From assembly GCA_003013855.2 (NCBI GenBank), contig PVNU02000424.1, positions 186,001 to 250,000 on the forward strand: 64,000 nucleotides of DNA. The letters are read 5' to 3'. Position numbers and translations under genes: made by a program. Below the pieces are notes generated by a model, which saw only the letters and a program-made list of their open reading frames with translations, searched no databases and was not told where the DNA came from. Shown here one piece after another: positions 1 through 10,757 of the stretch; the stretch's first letter is position 1, and each line of letters opens with the position of its first letter. Source of the stretch: Liriodendron chinense (taxonomy: Eukaryota; Streptophyta; Magnoliopsida; Magnoliales; Magnoliaceae).

Positions 1-168
1 ACACCGACACCGTGTCTAACAAAATATCTAACTCCTTAATCATCTCATCATTAAGATCATAGGAGTGGGCCAAGCATTCCTCTAAGAAATCGAGATAGTC
101 AGATGAAGGATCATGATCTTGCTTGAGTGAGTGCAAAAATTCAGTTTCGATGGTGAGGGACTCCCCCT

Positions 169-1134
169 TCATGGAGTGAAATTCTTCCATACTAGGTTCT
201 CCATAACTAGTATGAGACACCAAGTTGGAAGTATGTAAGGCTTTGACAATTCTTGAATAATGGGGTCGTTTGAATTTTCAAAGTGAGCCAAGCATTCGTC
301 CAAAGAATCTGAATTTTCACTCATGGGAGTTTCATTCTCCACATTAAAATTAAGTATGTCAAGTTGGTGGAGTGACTCAAAAATATCATCCTCAGCCATC
401 TCTCTAGCATGCATATCCTCTAGAGACTTATAATCAGTATGCCCCTTGGAAAAAGAAACCATAGGTTCATAAGCATTTATCAAACCCTCATTGTAGGCAA
501 CCCCACTACCGCTTTCAAATTTTATGGATTCCTCGGGTTTGTCAACCGTCATTGAAATCTCTTCATCATTAAGTTCAAAGCATCCAAAAGAGATAGTGGA
601 CTCACCATAATTGATGATGACATTGGGATCATCGAAATTAATCTCCTATAAAAGTCTATTCATTAAATCCGAAGAAGGTGGGACTTGGGTAGCCCCATCC
701 TCCTCATTAAAGGGGATTGATTCGATGCCCCCAATTTCGGGCTCAACGTCTTCACAAGATGGCGAGTAAGCTTGATTTGATTGTTCATCTACATACTCAT
801 TCCGTATTTCCTCAAGTATTTGTGTATACATGTCATCACAAGAGGAAGACGTTTCAGGGTGATTGTGAATAACCACGGTAGGTTCTTCCCTTAAACAAGG
901 AGAATGGTGGTTTTCCCAATTAAGACCATATGCATTGTAGGATGAAGAGTTATATGATGGTTGATAGGCATATCTATACAAGTGATCACGCATTGTCTTA
1001 ACCGGTTGGCCACTATTCACTCGTTCCTTTTGTTGTTGCACACCTCCTACCATAACCAGTGGAACACTCATGTTATTTTCAATCCGGTAATCACGTAATT
1101 TTTCCCGGATAATCATTATTCGATTTTGCTTCAT
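169..1134 (-). pseudogene. Unclassified retroelement-associated ORF, one in-frame stop
   Basis: Two minus-strand ORFs, 162 codons from the ATG at 1134 and 127 codons from 552 to 169, lie in one frame. They are separated only by a TAG near 646-648 and about 30 sense codons, so they read as one ~320-codon frame. The product is acidic and rich in Asn, Ser and Glu, with no zinc knuckle, protease or polymerase motif and no membrane segment. The N-terminal part is basic (KQNRIMIIREKLRDYR). The second half is homologous to the decayed minus-strand copy at 22270-22760 (shared YNEGL, YEPMVS, YKSL), so the frame belongs to a repeat family. It sits downstream of LTR-like sequence and a TATA-like box (1216-1224). 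A divergent gag-like protein of a non-autonomous element is possible, but I do not recognise the family. Confidence 0.5.
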
Positions 1135-1215
1135 TCCGGTATTCTCTCATCGTCTTACGTCGTGTCTCAATATGTTTATTACTTTTATTAATGTTAGGAA
1201 GAGGCTGCAGGTGTC

Positions 1216-1224
1216 CTTTTATAA
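1216..1224 (-). promoter_or_regulatory. TATA-like box upstream of the unclassified ORF
   Basis: The minus strand reads TATAAAAGG about 80 bases before the ATG at 1134 and about 105 bases downstream of the GGTCTTGACC-type palindromes at 1330-1409. The spacing suits a promoter in a retroelement leader. Transcription is inferred only. Confidence 0.4.
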
Positions 1225-1319
1225 CTTAGAGTCATCACCGACTTGGAAGAAACACGGAACTACGGAGTCCTCCCGCACTTAGGAAACCCAAAATTGAAAT
1301 TTAGAAGGTTGCACTCGCT

Positions 1320-1654
1320 GTCTATATGTGGCCGACCGGTCTTGACCTGTCTTTTGTCAGTCCAGGGAGCTGACTACCTGTTAGCCCATCGGTCTTGACC
1401 AGTCGGGCCTTCTGTTTTCTTCATTTTCCTTCTTTCTTTCTTCCTCTTCCTCCTCTCTTTCTTCACCATTCTTTGGCCCACCTTTGATCCTCATCAAAAG
1501 GCTCTTAAATGTGCTCCTTTTCGGCTCCAATTGGGCGAAGTCGCTCTCATTCCTACAATCACAAAACAAGCATTAGATGGGCTTTTTAAACATGAAAACC
1601 ATGCATATAATATGATGTAATGGGTTGGCAAATATATAAATTGGAGGTTCAACA
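1320..1654 (-). repeat. LTR fragment, same family as the solo LTR at 29811-31882
   Basis: Sequence from the GGTCTTGACC-type palindromes through a CT-rich run, a TTTGGCCCACC block and CCTACAATCACAAAACA parallels 31500-31882 block by block. It ends in a GGTTCAACA variant of the family terminus. Read on the minus strand it starts TGTTGAACC. It is a partial copy. Confidence 0.6.
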
Positions 1655-2207
1655 TCTCGTCGGTTTTGATAGATACTTCGATCGATCGGAACTTTAGTTT
1701 TGATAGATACTTCGATTGATCAAAACTATTTCAAGTATCAGAGTTTTTGTCTAGAGAGTTGCAAACTTTTCTGCATATTTTTTTATATGATTTCGATGGA
1801 TCGAAATTCAGTCCAGCAGTATTTCAGGGTCATTTTCTAAACTTTTCGCATCTTGCTTTTCTGCCCTTGTAGCTCTACACTTTGACTTTTCTGGACAATT
1901 CATGACTTCTAACTTGATTTTTTGACACTTTTTCTTCACAATTCTTTTTGAACTCTAATTTCTTCTTTTAAGCATGAATTTGGTCTTCATCCTCAAGTTC
2001 TTCCTTGCGTCTTTCCTCCACCTTTAGGCACTTCTTCCTTTGATTTTTGGTGTGCTTTAAAAGTGGTCCTTTTAACCTTAAATTCATGAAATCTCTCTTT
2101 CTTTCCTAAAAACAAAAATACACATATAAGATGGATCTTTTAACAACTCAATTAAAGTAAATGTGTGATGAATTGGGGTCTAAATATGCACAATTTAGAG
2201 CTCAACA
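1655..2207 (-). repeat. Second LTR-like fragment of the same family, with TCGATCGA-type repeats
   Basis: This block starts directly after the previous fragment and ends at 2207 in GAGCTCAACA, the same terminus as the copies at 10757 and 31882. The last ~70 bases (GATGAATTGGGGTCTAAATATG region) match those copies well. Its reiterated motif is different: GATACTTCGATCGATCGGAAC and relatives at 1665-1810 instead of ACCGGTC. Confidence 0.55.
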
Positions 2208-2681
2208 ATTTTATACATATCCACGTCGTCCATCTGTTTCTCTAGACCATTTTAGGATGGGGTATTAAAATTTATGCAGATCTAAATCTCAGGTGGACCA
2301 CACCATAGAAAACAATTTCACTATTAAAATTTCTAAAGTGCCCATCGTAACATTTTCTTTTTTTTAATTTGCAATCCAACCTGTTGATAATGTCAAGATG
2401 ATCTGTTTGAAGGGAAATTAGAAAGACCAGATTAATCCAAAACTTTTATGGCCCACAAAATGTTTTTAAAGGTTACTCATCACTATTTCTATTGGTATGG
2501 TCCACTTGAGATTTGTATCTTCCTATGATTTTGGATCAAGCCCTAAAATGAAATGGAAAAGTAGATGGACGGCCATGATATACAACAAATACATTAAGAT
2601 AAGCCCCACACAGTTTAGGTAACACCCACTTAGCTGTTACCAGGGTAACAACTAATTTGCGCCCATGGTTTATTTGTTGTC
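2208..2681. repeat. Foldback-type repeat arm (GTGGACCACACC family)
   Basis: The stretch holds the phrases CAGGTGGACCACACCATAG and GGTCCACTTGAGATTTG in opposite orientations about 180 bases apart, with decayed arms. This is the commonest MITE-like repeat in the window. No gene is visible. Ends and target duplication were not resolved. Confidence 0.45.
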
Positions 2682-3554
2682 TGTTATGGGCAATATCGAG
2701 CTAACCCCAATCCACAAGAAACTACGAATCCACGAGTCCAAGATAGCAGACTACAAAGGCCAATTACCACGATGCCCAAGCGAAGTCCTCAGCCCTAAAT
2801 AAGCTCTCCTGGAAAGATGGAAGACTTGGATGCCACCAAACACTAGTCATTGAGAGGATGGCTAAAGGACAAAGCACATAAGATAAACCGACTTCTAACC
2901 GAGTAAGTTCTACCGAGCAGATGCCAAGTAGTTCCACTAAGTGGAGGCCAAGCTCAATGCCGAGTGCTCTTCGACAAGCGCTCACTTCAATACCGAACGC
3001 TCTTTGCCGAGTGTTCAGCCCTTGGATGGGCACTCACCTTAAATACCGAATACTCTTAGCTGAGTGTTCACCTCAAAGCTGAGTGTTCTTAGGTGAGTAT
3101 TCTCCATAGTCCAAATATGTCCCACACCGTCTCCAGCGCCATATGGAGATGAAAGACCGACAAATCCTGACATGATAAAGAATATCTCGAAGAATCCTTT
3201 GTATTTGTACGTAATAAGGATGATCCCAAGAAGTCCGGAGATCACACTCATAAGACGAGATCCTCGGATCCACCTATAGTTCTCCGATGATCTTATAAAT
3301 AGAGGTATCCCTCTACCATTCAAGCTATGAAAAATCTCCTCCACCGAAACCCTAATTCTAATTTCCTACGTCTCACTACTTAGGCATTAGAGGGCTAATG
3401 GCTGGACCCTCGGCCACCCTTCCTTGGTCTTTGATCGTGTTCACAGGACTTAGGGAATCCACTAAGCGAAGATCGAGCCTGCACATCTAAAGGAGATCAT
3501 CGCTAACGGTGGAGATCAAGTTCTTCATCAGTTGACGAGTTTTCATCGTCAGCA
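2682..3554 (+). repeat. 5' LTR of the gag-only gypsy element
   Basis: It begins TGTTATGGGCAA and ends GTCAGCA just before the primer binding site. U3 contains about seven variants of GCCGAGTGCTC between 2950 and 3110. A TATA box (TATAAATA, 3294-3301) follows about 190 bases later. Confidence 0.8.
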
Positions 3555-3557
3555 AAT

Positions 3558-3575
3558 TGGCGCCGTCTGTGGGAA
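3558..3575 (+). promoter_or_regulatory. Primer binding site, Asp-tRNA-like 3' end
   Basis: TGGCGCCGTCTGTGGGAA follows the 5' LTR after three bases. The first eight bases complement the CGGCGCCA acceptor end of plant tRNA-Asp; the rest matches that tRNA less well, so the primer identity is tentative. Confidence 0.6.
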
Positions 3576-3644
3576 TCAACGTTCCAATTCGTGTTCTCAC
3601 CATTGCTAAGTACTTAAGCTCCTGACGACCATATCACATCAATC

Positions 3645-5219
3645 ATGGGTGGAAGACGCAAGAACAGGGGTAAGGCGCCCCTCGTGGTGGAGCCTTCCCA
3701 ACAAGAGGCAGATGCGGAAGAAGGGTTAACTCATACACCTTTACAACTCACCTCGACACCTCAATCCCAGCAGAGGTGTAGTCGACAAAAGTCCCACAAG
3801 AACGTTGGTAAGATCTCAACCTTGAAGAACAAGTGCGCCACCTTAAGGGTCTAATTGAAGAACGAGTTCCACAACCTTCACACCATACGCATGACGAAGC
3901 CTCCGATAAGATCCATCAACATCAATCCTCACGCAGGCAGAGTCATGCCCAACCACCACTCGAAGGCGACCACATTGATAGGCCTACTCCAGCACGGATT
4001 TTACCCGCAATTGAACTGGAAGCATTTGACCTCCGCCATACCTTAGAAGAAAGGCGCCAAACTTAGAAAAGTTGGGTACACGAGCCCGTTGTATATGAGA
4101 AAGCCACCGATGAGTAGATCGCAGAAAGCCGCGCTCCCTAGGAAACAAAGATACGTGAAATCAAAGAAAAACTCGACAACGTACAACGTATCTACCAGAC
4201 AAAGGCTCTTGTTCCGATCGACACCATGATGGGACAAACAAAATCGCCGTTCTCCAACGACATCCTAATAGAGCCAAGGATGAAAGGTTTAAAATTGCCA
4301 CAGCATCTCAAACCTTACACTAGAGTGGGGGACCTTATTGAGCACCTAGGGGCATTCCGTGCTTGGATAGAACTTCAAGACGCTACCAGGCCCACCATGT
4401 GTAAAGCCTTTCCGCTGACGTTGGCAAAGCCGACTCTACAGTGGTTTCAGAATCTGAAGCCGAGAATAATCAGTTCCTTCACACAGCTGAGCCGAGCCTT
4501 CGCTACTCAGTTCATTGGCAGCACTGAAGCGAAAAACATTTCACCCACCTTGGGACAATAAAATAGAGAGATGATGAGTCACTCAAAGACTACCTGTTTA
4601 GGTTCAATAATAAAGCTATCGATATCGAAGGGTTGACCGATGACGTAACTCTTCATGCTATGGTCACTAGACTAAAGCAAGGAAAATTCTACTGGTCAAT
4701 CGCCAAGAAACCTCCAGCCACGGTCTCCGAGCTCTTAGATAGGCCCCAAAAGCACATGAAGGCCAAAAAGTTGGTTAACTCGCACATGGCCGGAAGTAGC
4801 TCCTCTAAAAAAAGACACTAGAAGACAAGCCAAGTAGAAAATGACATACGAATGACCACGATTCGTCCGATCAAAGGGGTGTTCCCCAAGCACAAAAGAC
4901 ATTCCCTAGCCACTTTGACCGATACACCCCTTTGAACATCTCAGTTGAGCAGATGTTTGTAGTGGTAAAAGATCAAAATGTACTTGAATGGCCAAACAAG
5001 ATGAGGACCGATCTGAACCTGAGGAATAAGAGGAAGTTTTGTTTGTTCTATAGGGACCACGAGCACAATACCTCGAACTACTTCAACCTTAAAGAGAAAA
5101 TCGAGCAAGTTATTCAGAATGGCCACCTACGAGAATATGTCTCCCAACATCCTGGTGATCACAAGACGAGTTCACAACAAAAAAGTCCTGATGAGGGTCC
5201 ACTGGGTGAAATCCATTGA
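3645..5219 (+). pseudogene. gag of the non-autonomous gypsy element, frameshifted
   Basis: The reading frame starts at the ATG at 3645 (MGGRRKNRGKAP, a basic start shared in style with the Tat element at 45080). It continues in changing frames to 5219. The 4226-4561 part has the Retrotrans_gag pattern: a proline-rich lead, MCKAFPLTL, WFQNLKP and LSRAFATQFIG. The 4633-4821 part is the C-terminal half of the same domain. The 4932-5219 part holds what was a zinc knuckle (CLFYRDHEHNTSNYF); the second histidine-type position and the last cysteine are changed, so metal binding is probably lost. Breaks lie near 3840, in 4066-4226 (stops), near 4560 and in 4821-4932. Confidence 0.75.
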
Positions 5220-5307
5220 AGATGTTGCATGGAATCCATGTACTTCGACATCAATAAAGAACTTATCTACATTCGATCACTGTTGAGCGGAAAGAGATCT
5301 TCCTCAA
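5220..5307. other. Short spacer after gag where pol would begin
   Basis: After the gag stop no protease or reverse transcriptase motif is present in any frame. The sequence passes directly into tandem repeats, so pol is absent rather than merely mutated. Confidence 0.6.
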
Positions 5308-5690
5308 AATGGGCCACCCATGGACGACATCTATCGCTCCATAGCTGAAAGGCCAATCATGGACAGCTCACGCTGTACCATAGCCCACAAACAAAAAATA
5401 AAAATGGGTCACCCATGGACGACCTCGGTCGCTCCATAGTTGCAAGGCCACTAATGGGTAGTTCAGATCATACCATAGCTGCAAAGCCATTCATGGACAT
5501 CATGACATAGCTGAAAGGCCACTCTTGGATGTTTCTGACTGCACCATAGCTCCAAACAAGCAAATGAATGGGGGGCTTGGGTTGTACCATAGCTGAAAAG
5601 CCACTCATGGACATTGTGCCATAGCCGAAAGGCCACTGACTGACAACTTCAACCCCCCCATAGCCCAACAACAGATGGGCCAAACATACC
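5308..5690 (+). repeat. Minisatellite 1, CATAGCTGAAAGGCCAC units
   Basis: About eight imperfect units with core CATAGCTGAAAGGCCACTC are spaced 32-40 bases apart. A larger ~92-base repeat overlies the first part: AAAATGGGCCACCCATGGAC at 5308 recurs near 5400. The array lies in the 3' part of a gypsy element, where Tat-lineage elements are known to carry variable tandem repeats. Confidence 0.75.
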
Positions 5691-5850
5691 TGTCGCAAAT
5701 AGTAGGTCAAACATACTGACCCAAGGTCTTATACCCACTGGTATGAATACGGACTTACCTAAGGGCAAGTCAGAATGTCTGAATACTCGAGCCCAAGTGG
5801 CCATCCTAAAAACCTTTTAAAAAAGAAGGGGAGAGGGAAGAAATTAGCCA

Positions 5851-6008
5851 ACCAGAACGGTTAGTGCCAAGCCTAAGGGCCAAAGTCGACCAATGCGGTC
5901 AGTACCAAGCCTAAGGGCTAAAGCCAACCAGCGTGGTCAGCACCAAGCTTAAGGGCTAAGAGGATAGCTGACCAGTGCGGTCAGCACCGAGCCTAAGGGA
6001 TAAATCGG
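5851..6008 (+). repeat. Minisatellite 2, four 38-44 bp units
   Basis: Units begin at 5851, 5889, 5927 and 5971. Three are 38 bases; the third has a 6-base insertion. Each contains ACCAGTGCGGTCAG and AAGCCTAAGGGC variants. Units differ at several positions, so the array is not recent. Confidence 0.8.
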
Positions 6009-6627
6009 CAAACTGATCTGACTAGTCAGCATCGAAACTTTGAAGCAAGTACAAATACACCACCACCCAACAATGAGGGAAAAAATATAGAAAATAGGTA
6101 AGAAATATTGCACAAGGAAATCACATTCTTATTCATAGAAATCTTGGTACAAAACCCAAATGAGTCGATTACACGAAAGGGACCAATCTTAGAAGAAGAA
6201 GACTAAAAGAGGGAAAAAAGGTTTATACACGGCTTCAACTTTCCTCCACATCTCTTTCAGCGTCGCTTTCCTCTCCTCTACGTCAAGCTCCCAAGTGGTC
6301 CAAGCTAGATAGGAAGAGACATAGATAGATTACCGCGTGCGTTAAGAAAATTATGCAAGAGTTCCCACACAACGGCATATTGCAGCTAAGTGTGGAAGCA
6401 ACATCATTAACCAAGATCTTTCATTCTCCCATCCGGAACCTATCTATCTAAATAGCTTCTAAGGCATTGCTCTAAGTTCCAAAATCTATAAAAATTACAA
6501 ACTCGATTCCACCCCAAAGTTCAGCAAACCATACCATGGTGGGAGGATCTACCATGGCTCTTTCCTTTGACAGCGATGGCTTCCCGTTTTGCAGAATAAA
6601 CGAAAGAGGAGAAGGCTTTTTATAGAG
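6009..6627 (-). pseudogene. Remnant of an antisense unit in the gag-only element
   Basis: The minus strand has a TATA-like CTATAAAAAG at about 6618-6627. A short frame starting ATGGTAGATCC follows near 6550. A later coding-like stretch near 6245-6300 reads as LDVEERKATLKEMWRKVE. No complete ORF survives. The position between gag/pol and the 3' LTR, and the orientation, match the better-preserved antisense ORF of the Tat element at 51190-53308. This is a positional inference; sequence similarity between the two could not be shown by eye. Confidence 0.35.
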
Positions 6628-6900
6628 GTCTTTATGCACGATTCACCTCCGAAGACGAGTCACGTGTCAGCACCTTATTGATCACTATATCCCAGAAACT
6701 TTCATTTTTTGAGCGTGATTAATATGCACGAAGTTTGACGACCGTTTCCACTTCCTTCATTAAGACATCGCCACGCAGCAAGCAACTACATGAAGAAATC
6801 CCACAAAATGATGAGTCACATTAAGTGAATTCCAAAAAAGATTACAGGGGTTAGCTCATCTCCTGAGAACTTGCTCTCGGACTGAAAAAATCATACTTGA

Positions 6901-6916
6901 GAGTAGGGGGGCTTAC
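6901..6916 (+). promoter_or_regulatory. Polypurine tract of the gag-only element
   Basis: GAGTAGGGGGGCTTAC lies directly before the 3' LTR. The related element at 44370-54454 has AGTAGGGGGCTTC in the same place. Plus-strand synthesis of the element would prime here. Confidence 0.7.
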
Positions 6917-7783
6917 AGTTATGGGCAATACTGAGCCAACCCCAATCCACAAGAAAGCCCATAGGCCCACGGGCCCAACTACCAATCCACGAGTCCAAGA
7001 TAACAGACTATAAAGGCCAATGGCCCACGACGCACAAGCGAAGCCCTAAGTCCTAAATAAACTCTTCTGGAAAGATGGAAGACTCGAATGCTACCAAACA
7101 CCGATCAGTGAGAGGACGACTAAAGGACAAGGCGCATAAGACAAACCAACTTCTCACCGAGTAGGTTCTATCGAGCAGATGCTGAGTAGTTCCACCGAGT
7201 GGAGGCCAAGCTCAATGCCGAGTGCTCTTCGACAAGCACTCACTTCAACACTGAACGCTCTTCGCTGAGTGTTCAGCCCTTGGATGAGCACTCACCTTAA
7301 ATATCAAATACTCTTCACCGAGTGTTCTTTGGTGAGTATTCTCCGCAGTCCAAAGATGTCCCGCACTGCCTCCAACGTCGTACGGAGATGAAAGATCGAC
7401 AAATCCTGAGATGATAAAGAATATCCCGAAGAATACTCCAGATTTGTACGTAATAAGGATGATCCCAAGAAGTCCGGAGATTACAATCACAAGACGAGAT
7501 CCTCATATCCACCTATAGTTCTCCAATGATCCTATAAATAGAGGCATCCCTTTACCATTCAGGGTACGAAAAATCTCCTCTGCCAAAACCCTAATTCTAA
7601 TTTCATATGTCTCATTGACTTAGGCATCGGAGGGCTAACGGCCAGACCCCCAGCCACCCTTCCTTGGTCTTTGATTTTTTTTCGCAGGACCTACGCAATC
7701 CACTAAGCAAAGATCCAACCCGCACATCTAAAGGAGGTCATCGCTAACGGTGGAGATCAAGCTTCTAGTTTTCATCGTCAACA
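6917..7783 (+). repeat. 3' LTR of the gag-only gypsy element
   Basis: Colinear with the 5' LTR, but its first base is A instead of T and it ends GTCAACA. TATA box at 7533-7540. The U3 motif block has lost one copy of the GAGTGTTC repeat relative to the 5' LTR (around 7310-7330 against 3050-3090). Confidence 0.8.
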
Positions 7784-8739
7784 CTATCCAATCTATCAAT
7801 TCAAATAAAAAAATAAATATATTAAAAAAAGTAAAAGTAACTAAAATAAAGAAAGAAAGGAAGAAAGGAGAGGACATCCAGATTTTTTTTTACCTTTTTG
7901 TTATTTGTGATGTTTAATGCTATGGGGCCGCTGTGGACACACTGTGATATTCAAGTTAGATCCACACCGTCCATCCTTCTTACCAGCCTAGCTTTAGATA
8001 AGCCACACAAAAAATGAAGCTGATCCAAACTTTAGGCAGGTTGCATGCAGGAAACAATGTGAATTGAACGTCCACTGTTAAAAAACTACCTAAGTCCCAT
8101 TGTAATGTTTAGATGCCACTTAGCCTGGTGGTGGGCCCCACTTAGGCACATAACGACCCACCCACTAGGCGAAGGGCCCTTTCAAAATTAAACAGATTCA
8201 AATCTTGGGAGGGCCATACAACACGAAAAGGTATTGATTGAGTAGCCGCAGTTAAAACCTTCCTTGAGCCCACTCTCCACTAGACAATGGGACCCAACAT
8301 CAAGTGCGTAAGCCACCTTGATGTAAGTATTGTGCATCTAACCGTCTAGCCGTTAGGCTAGCTCGTTTTGGAGCCTGATCCAAAAAACGAGCTAGATCCA
8401 AATCCCGAGTAAGCCACACATAGAAAATAGTGATAATTGAACATCTACCATTGGAACCGATCCAATGCCACCTTAATATATGTACATGACAACCATCCGC
8501 TTTGTCAACCCATAAAAGTGGCCCAAGCCCGATAATGAGATAGATCTGAAGCCCAGTGGGCCCACAACATGAAACAAATTCAATTTGGGTTGAACCCAAC
8601 TTAAGATATATGTTGGGCTGAATGTTGACTCACTTAATTGAACACTCAGCCCATTAGCCATAAGGCCCACCTAGAGTAAAGCCTTGTGGGCCCAATAGTG
8701 GAAACCATGTCGAGCCAGAGTAACGGAATGTTTATCTTA
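7784..8739. repeat. Spacer with decayed foldback-type repeats, no gene
   Basis: Phrases such as AGATCCACACCGTCCATCC and TAAGTCCCATTGTAATG belong to the GTGGACCACACC repeat family in several partial copies. ORFs here are short, repeat-derived and without recognisable motifs. Confidence 0.4.
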
Positions 8740-9600
8740 CAATGAATGAGATGTGATTGTGAATACAAATAGTACAAATAGTGTATGTGATTGTGATAGT
8801 TATGGATGATGGTGTTGATCACTATGGATTAGTAGAGGTAAAGATATGATGCCTTGTACATATTGATGTTGATTATACTCATGCATCATGGAATAATGAT
8901 ATGTGCATGCGTGACATAATACATTCATCCATGCATATGATATGTCCTTTGCAGTTGGGTTACATGATCGTAGATTAATATTGTCAATAATGACACATGA
9001 TGATTACATATGAATTTTCTAGTGTTGTGCAGATGCCTTGGATTTTTATAGTCTAAGAGACGGAGCACAACTCTGTCGGTTCAACCGAAGGTCTATCGGT
9101 CTGACCGACAGTGTCTAGGGTCTCTTAGTCAGGAGTAGAGCTAAATGTTGCCAGTTCGACTGACAGCTGTAGACGGTATGATTAGTTATGCGATTTTGCG
9201 CAAATTGAGGTATTTAAGGCCTAATACGATTAGAGATTCATTATTATGAGTGTTTTCTCTTAGAGGGCAAGAGTTTTACAAGGTGAGAGGACTTTTTATA
9301 CTTATAAGGGCTTGGGAAGTGATTTTTTTTCAAGGGTTAGAGTCTCCTAAGGGTGTGCATTTTAAGGAGAGATCGGTTGCTTCTGTAATCAAAGAAAGTG
9401 AGTGGTGTAACTCTAAGGCTTTGATTATAGTGGAGATTTCGCTCACTTTGTGTCGTAGTTTTTTTTTCAAAAGGGTTTTCCATGTAAAATCGTATGTTTA
9501 TGATTTTTTGTTTGGTTATTATTTGTACCAAAATATTGCAAATTGCATCAATGGTGCAGATCATGACACGTGGTACACACGATATCTTTAAGTCACATGC
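8740..9600 (+). repeat. LTR-like sequence, possibly Ty1/copia type
   Basis: Imperfect palindromes TCGGTTCAACCGA and TCGGTCTGACCGA (9078-9110) precede a TATA-like GGTATTTAAGG at about 9210. They are followed by a T-rich tail with GGTTTTCCATGTAAAATC (9473-9491), a phrase I associate with copia U5 regions. The remainder is AT-rich. Ends, primer site and target duplication were not found, and no element protein lies beside it. Confidence 0.35.
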
Positions 9601-10029
9601 CAAGCAGACTTAGTATTATAGTTATCTTTAGATAATGGTAAATGGTTATTATCGCCATGCCATTGAAAAAATGCATTCGATGAAAGTACACCACATTTAA
9701 AAAGGTGTAACCATCTTTCTCTAGCTGGTTGCACAAGAAGATGCCACAATGGTCAATCAATTATTCTCCCTCTACTAAAGAAAATATATAAAGAGAAGAT
9801 TGATTCAAGATCACCTCTCTCCAACCCTCGAACCCTGAACACAAATAACCTCTCGATTTTCCAAATGAAGTCTAGCATAATGTTGCTTACCTTAGTCTAG
9901 GATCAACCCTCCACCTCTCATTAGCCGTGAACCCTTAGTTTTTAGGAGTAGTAGTCGTAGTTGGTATTAGTGATCCCCTTCCATCTATGATTGTGTGCTA
10001 AATCTGGAGGAGAAGCTTAGTCCTGTAAT
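9601..10029. other. Spacer without recognisable content
   Basis: AT-rich sequence with no ORF above background and no repeat I could match elsewhere in the window. Confidence 0.4.
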
Positions 10030-10757
10030 TTGTTCACCTCATAATTCAAAATCAAAGAATCAAAGCATGAATAATAAACTAAAAGTTTCACCTCTCAACT
10101 CTAGCTTAGAGTTAGCTAGCCTAAGAAGAATATAGGAAAACTAGAACTAGAACTAAAACTAGAACTAGAAAAGAAATAATAACAAGTTGTAGAAGGCTAG
10201 GAAACCTCCTAGGACTTTATCTCTTTGCTCCCCACGTCTTATAATGCCTTGGAAGAGAAGAGGAGTCCTCTTTTTATTGCAAAAATCGAGCACCACCTCA
10301 AATTGCATAAGTTTGCGCAGCTATGTCGATTGACGATCGATAGCAGCCCACGGTCGACTGGTCGGAGCATAAAAAACCAAAGAACTTTAACGAATTTTCA
10401 ACTCTCTAGAACACTGCCAACCGGTCTGAAACACACAAAAACAGTCCAATAAGTTCAGCACACAAATATGATTTTTAAAAAAATATTCGACCGGTTTAGC
10501 GACCGGTCATCAATGACTGTTTCTTCTCGATTTTCATCATTTCTCTTCCATCTTTTGTGGTTTTTTTCTTTCATTATTTGGCATGATTTCACTTTATCTT
10601 CTAAGTATTCTAAGTCCTTCAAATTAACATTAAATCAATGACATCTCTCTTTTGTCTGCAAACACAAAAACAAATATAAGTTCTTAACTTTAACAACTTA
10701 AACAATGCAATTGTGCTATGAATTGGGGTTCAGATATGCATAATTCAGAGCTCAACA
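10030..10757 (-). repeat. Truncated LTR (3' LTR position) of the family at 29811-31882
   Basis: The block from GTTCACCTC through CTAGAACTAGAAC, AGGCTAGGAAACCTCC and TTGCTCCCCACGTC parallels 30540-30720 of the solo LTR. It ends at 10757 in GAGCTCAACA. A TATA-like AATAAAAAG on the minus strand (about 10265) lies just downstream of TCGACTGGTCGG and CGACCGGTTTAGCGACCGGTC (10340-10510). On the minus strand the bases before it read GCTGGTTGGGGTA, which fits a polypurine tract, so this looks like the 3' LTR of a minus-strand element. Confidence 0.55.

Larger units (their letters stand above)
2682..7783 (+). mobile_element. Non-autonomous Ty3/gypsy element, Tat-like (gag only)
   Basis: A 5.1 kb element with LTRs at 2682-3554 and 6917-7783, a TGGCGCCG primer binding site, a purine-rich tract before the 3' LTR, a decayed gag, and no protease, reverse transcriptase, RNase H or integrase. 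The gag sequence, the primer site and an antisense remnant with minisatellites near the 3' end resemble the full Tat-lineage element at 44370-54454. The flanks TTGTC (2677-2681) and CTATC (7784-7788) match at three of five positions, both mismatches being transitions. They could be a decayed target duplication. Mobilisation would have needed polymerase from a relative. Confidence 0.8.

Noticed and set aside
2764..3344. Minus-strand ORFs in the 5' LTR, with similar frames at 7245-7512
   Set aside because: Both copies are in the LTRs of the gag-only element, antisense to U3 repeats; no protein family recognised.
5468..5710. 80-codon minus-strand ORF with repeated WPFSYVMMSMNGF-like segments
   Set aside because: It is the antisense translation of minisatellite 1, not a repeat protein.
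8300..8670. Two overlapping minus-strand ORFs of 65-99 codons
   Set aside because: They lie in decayed foldback repeats and have no homologous motif.
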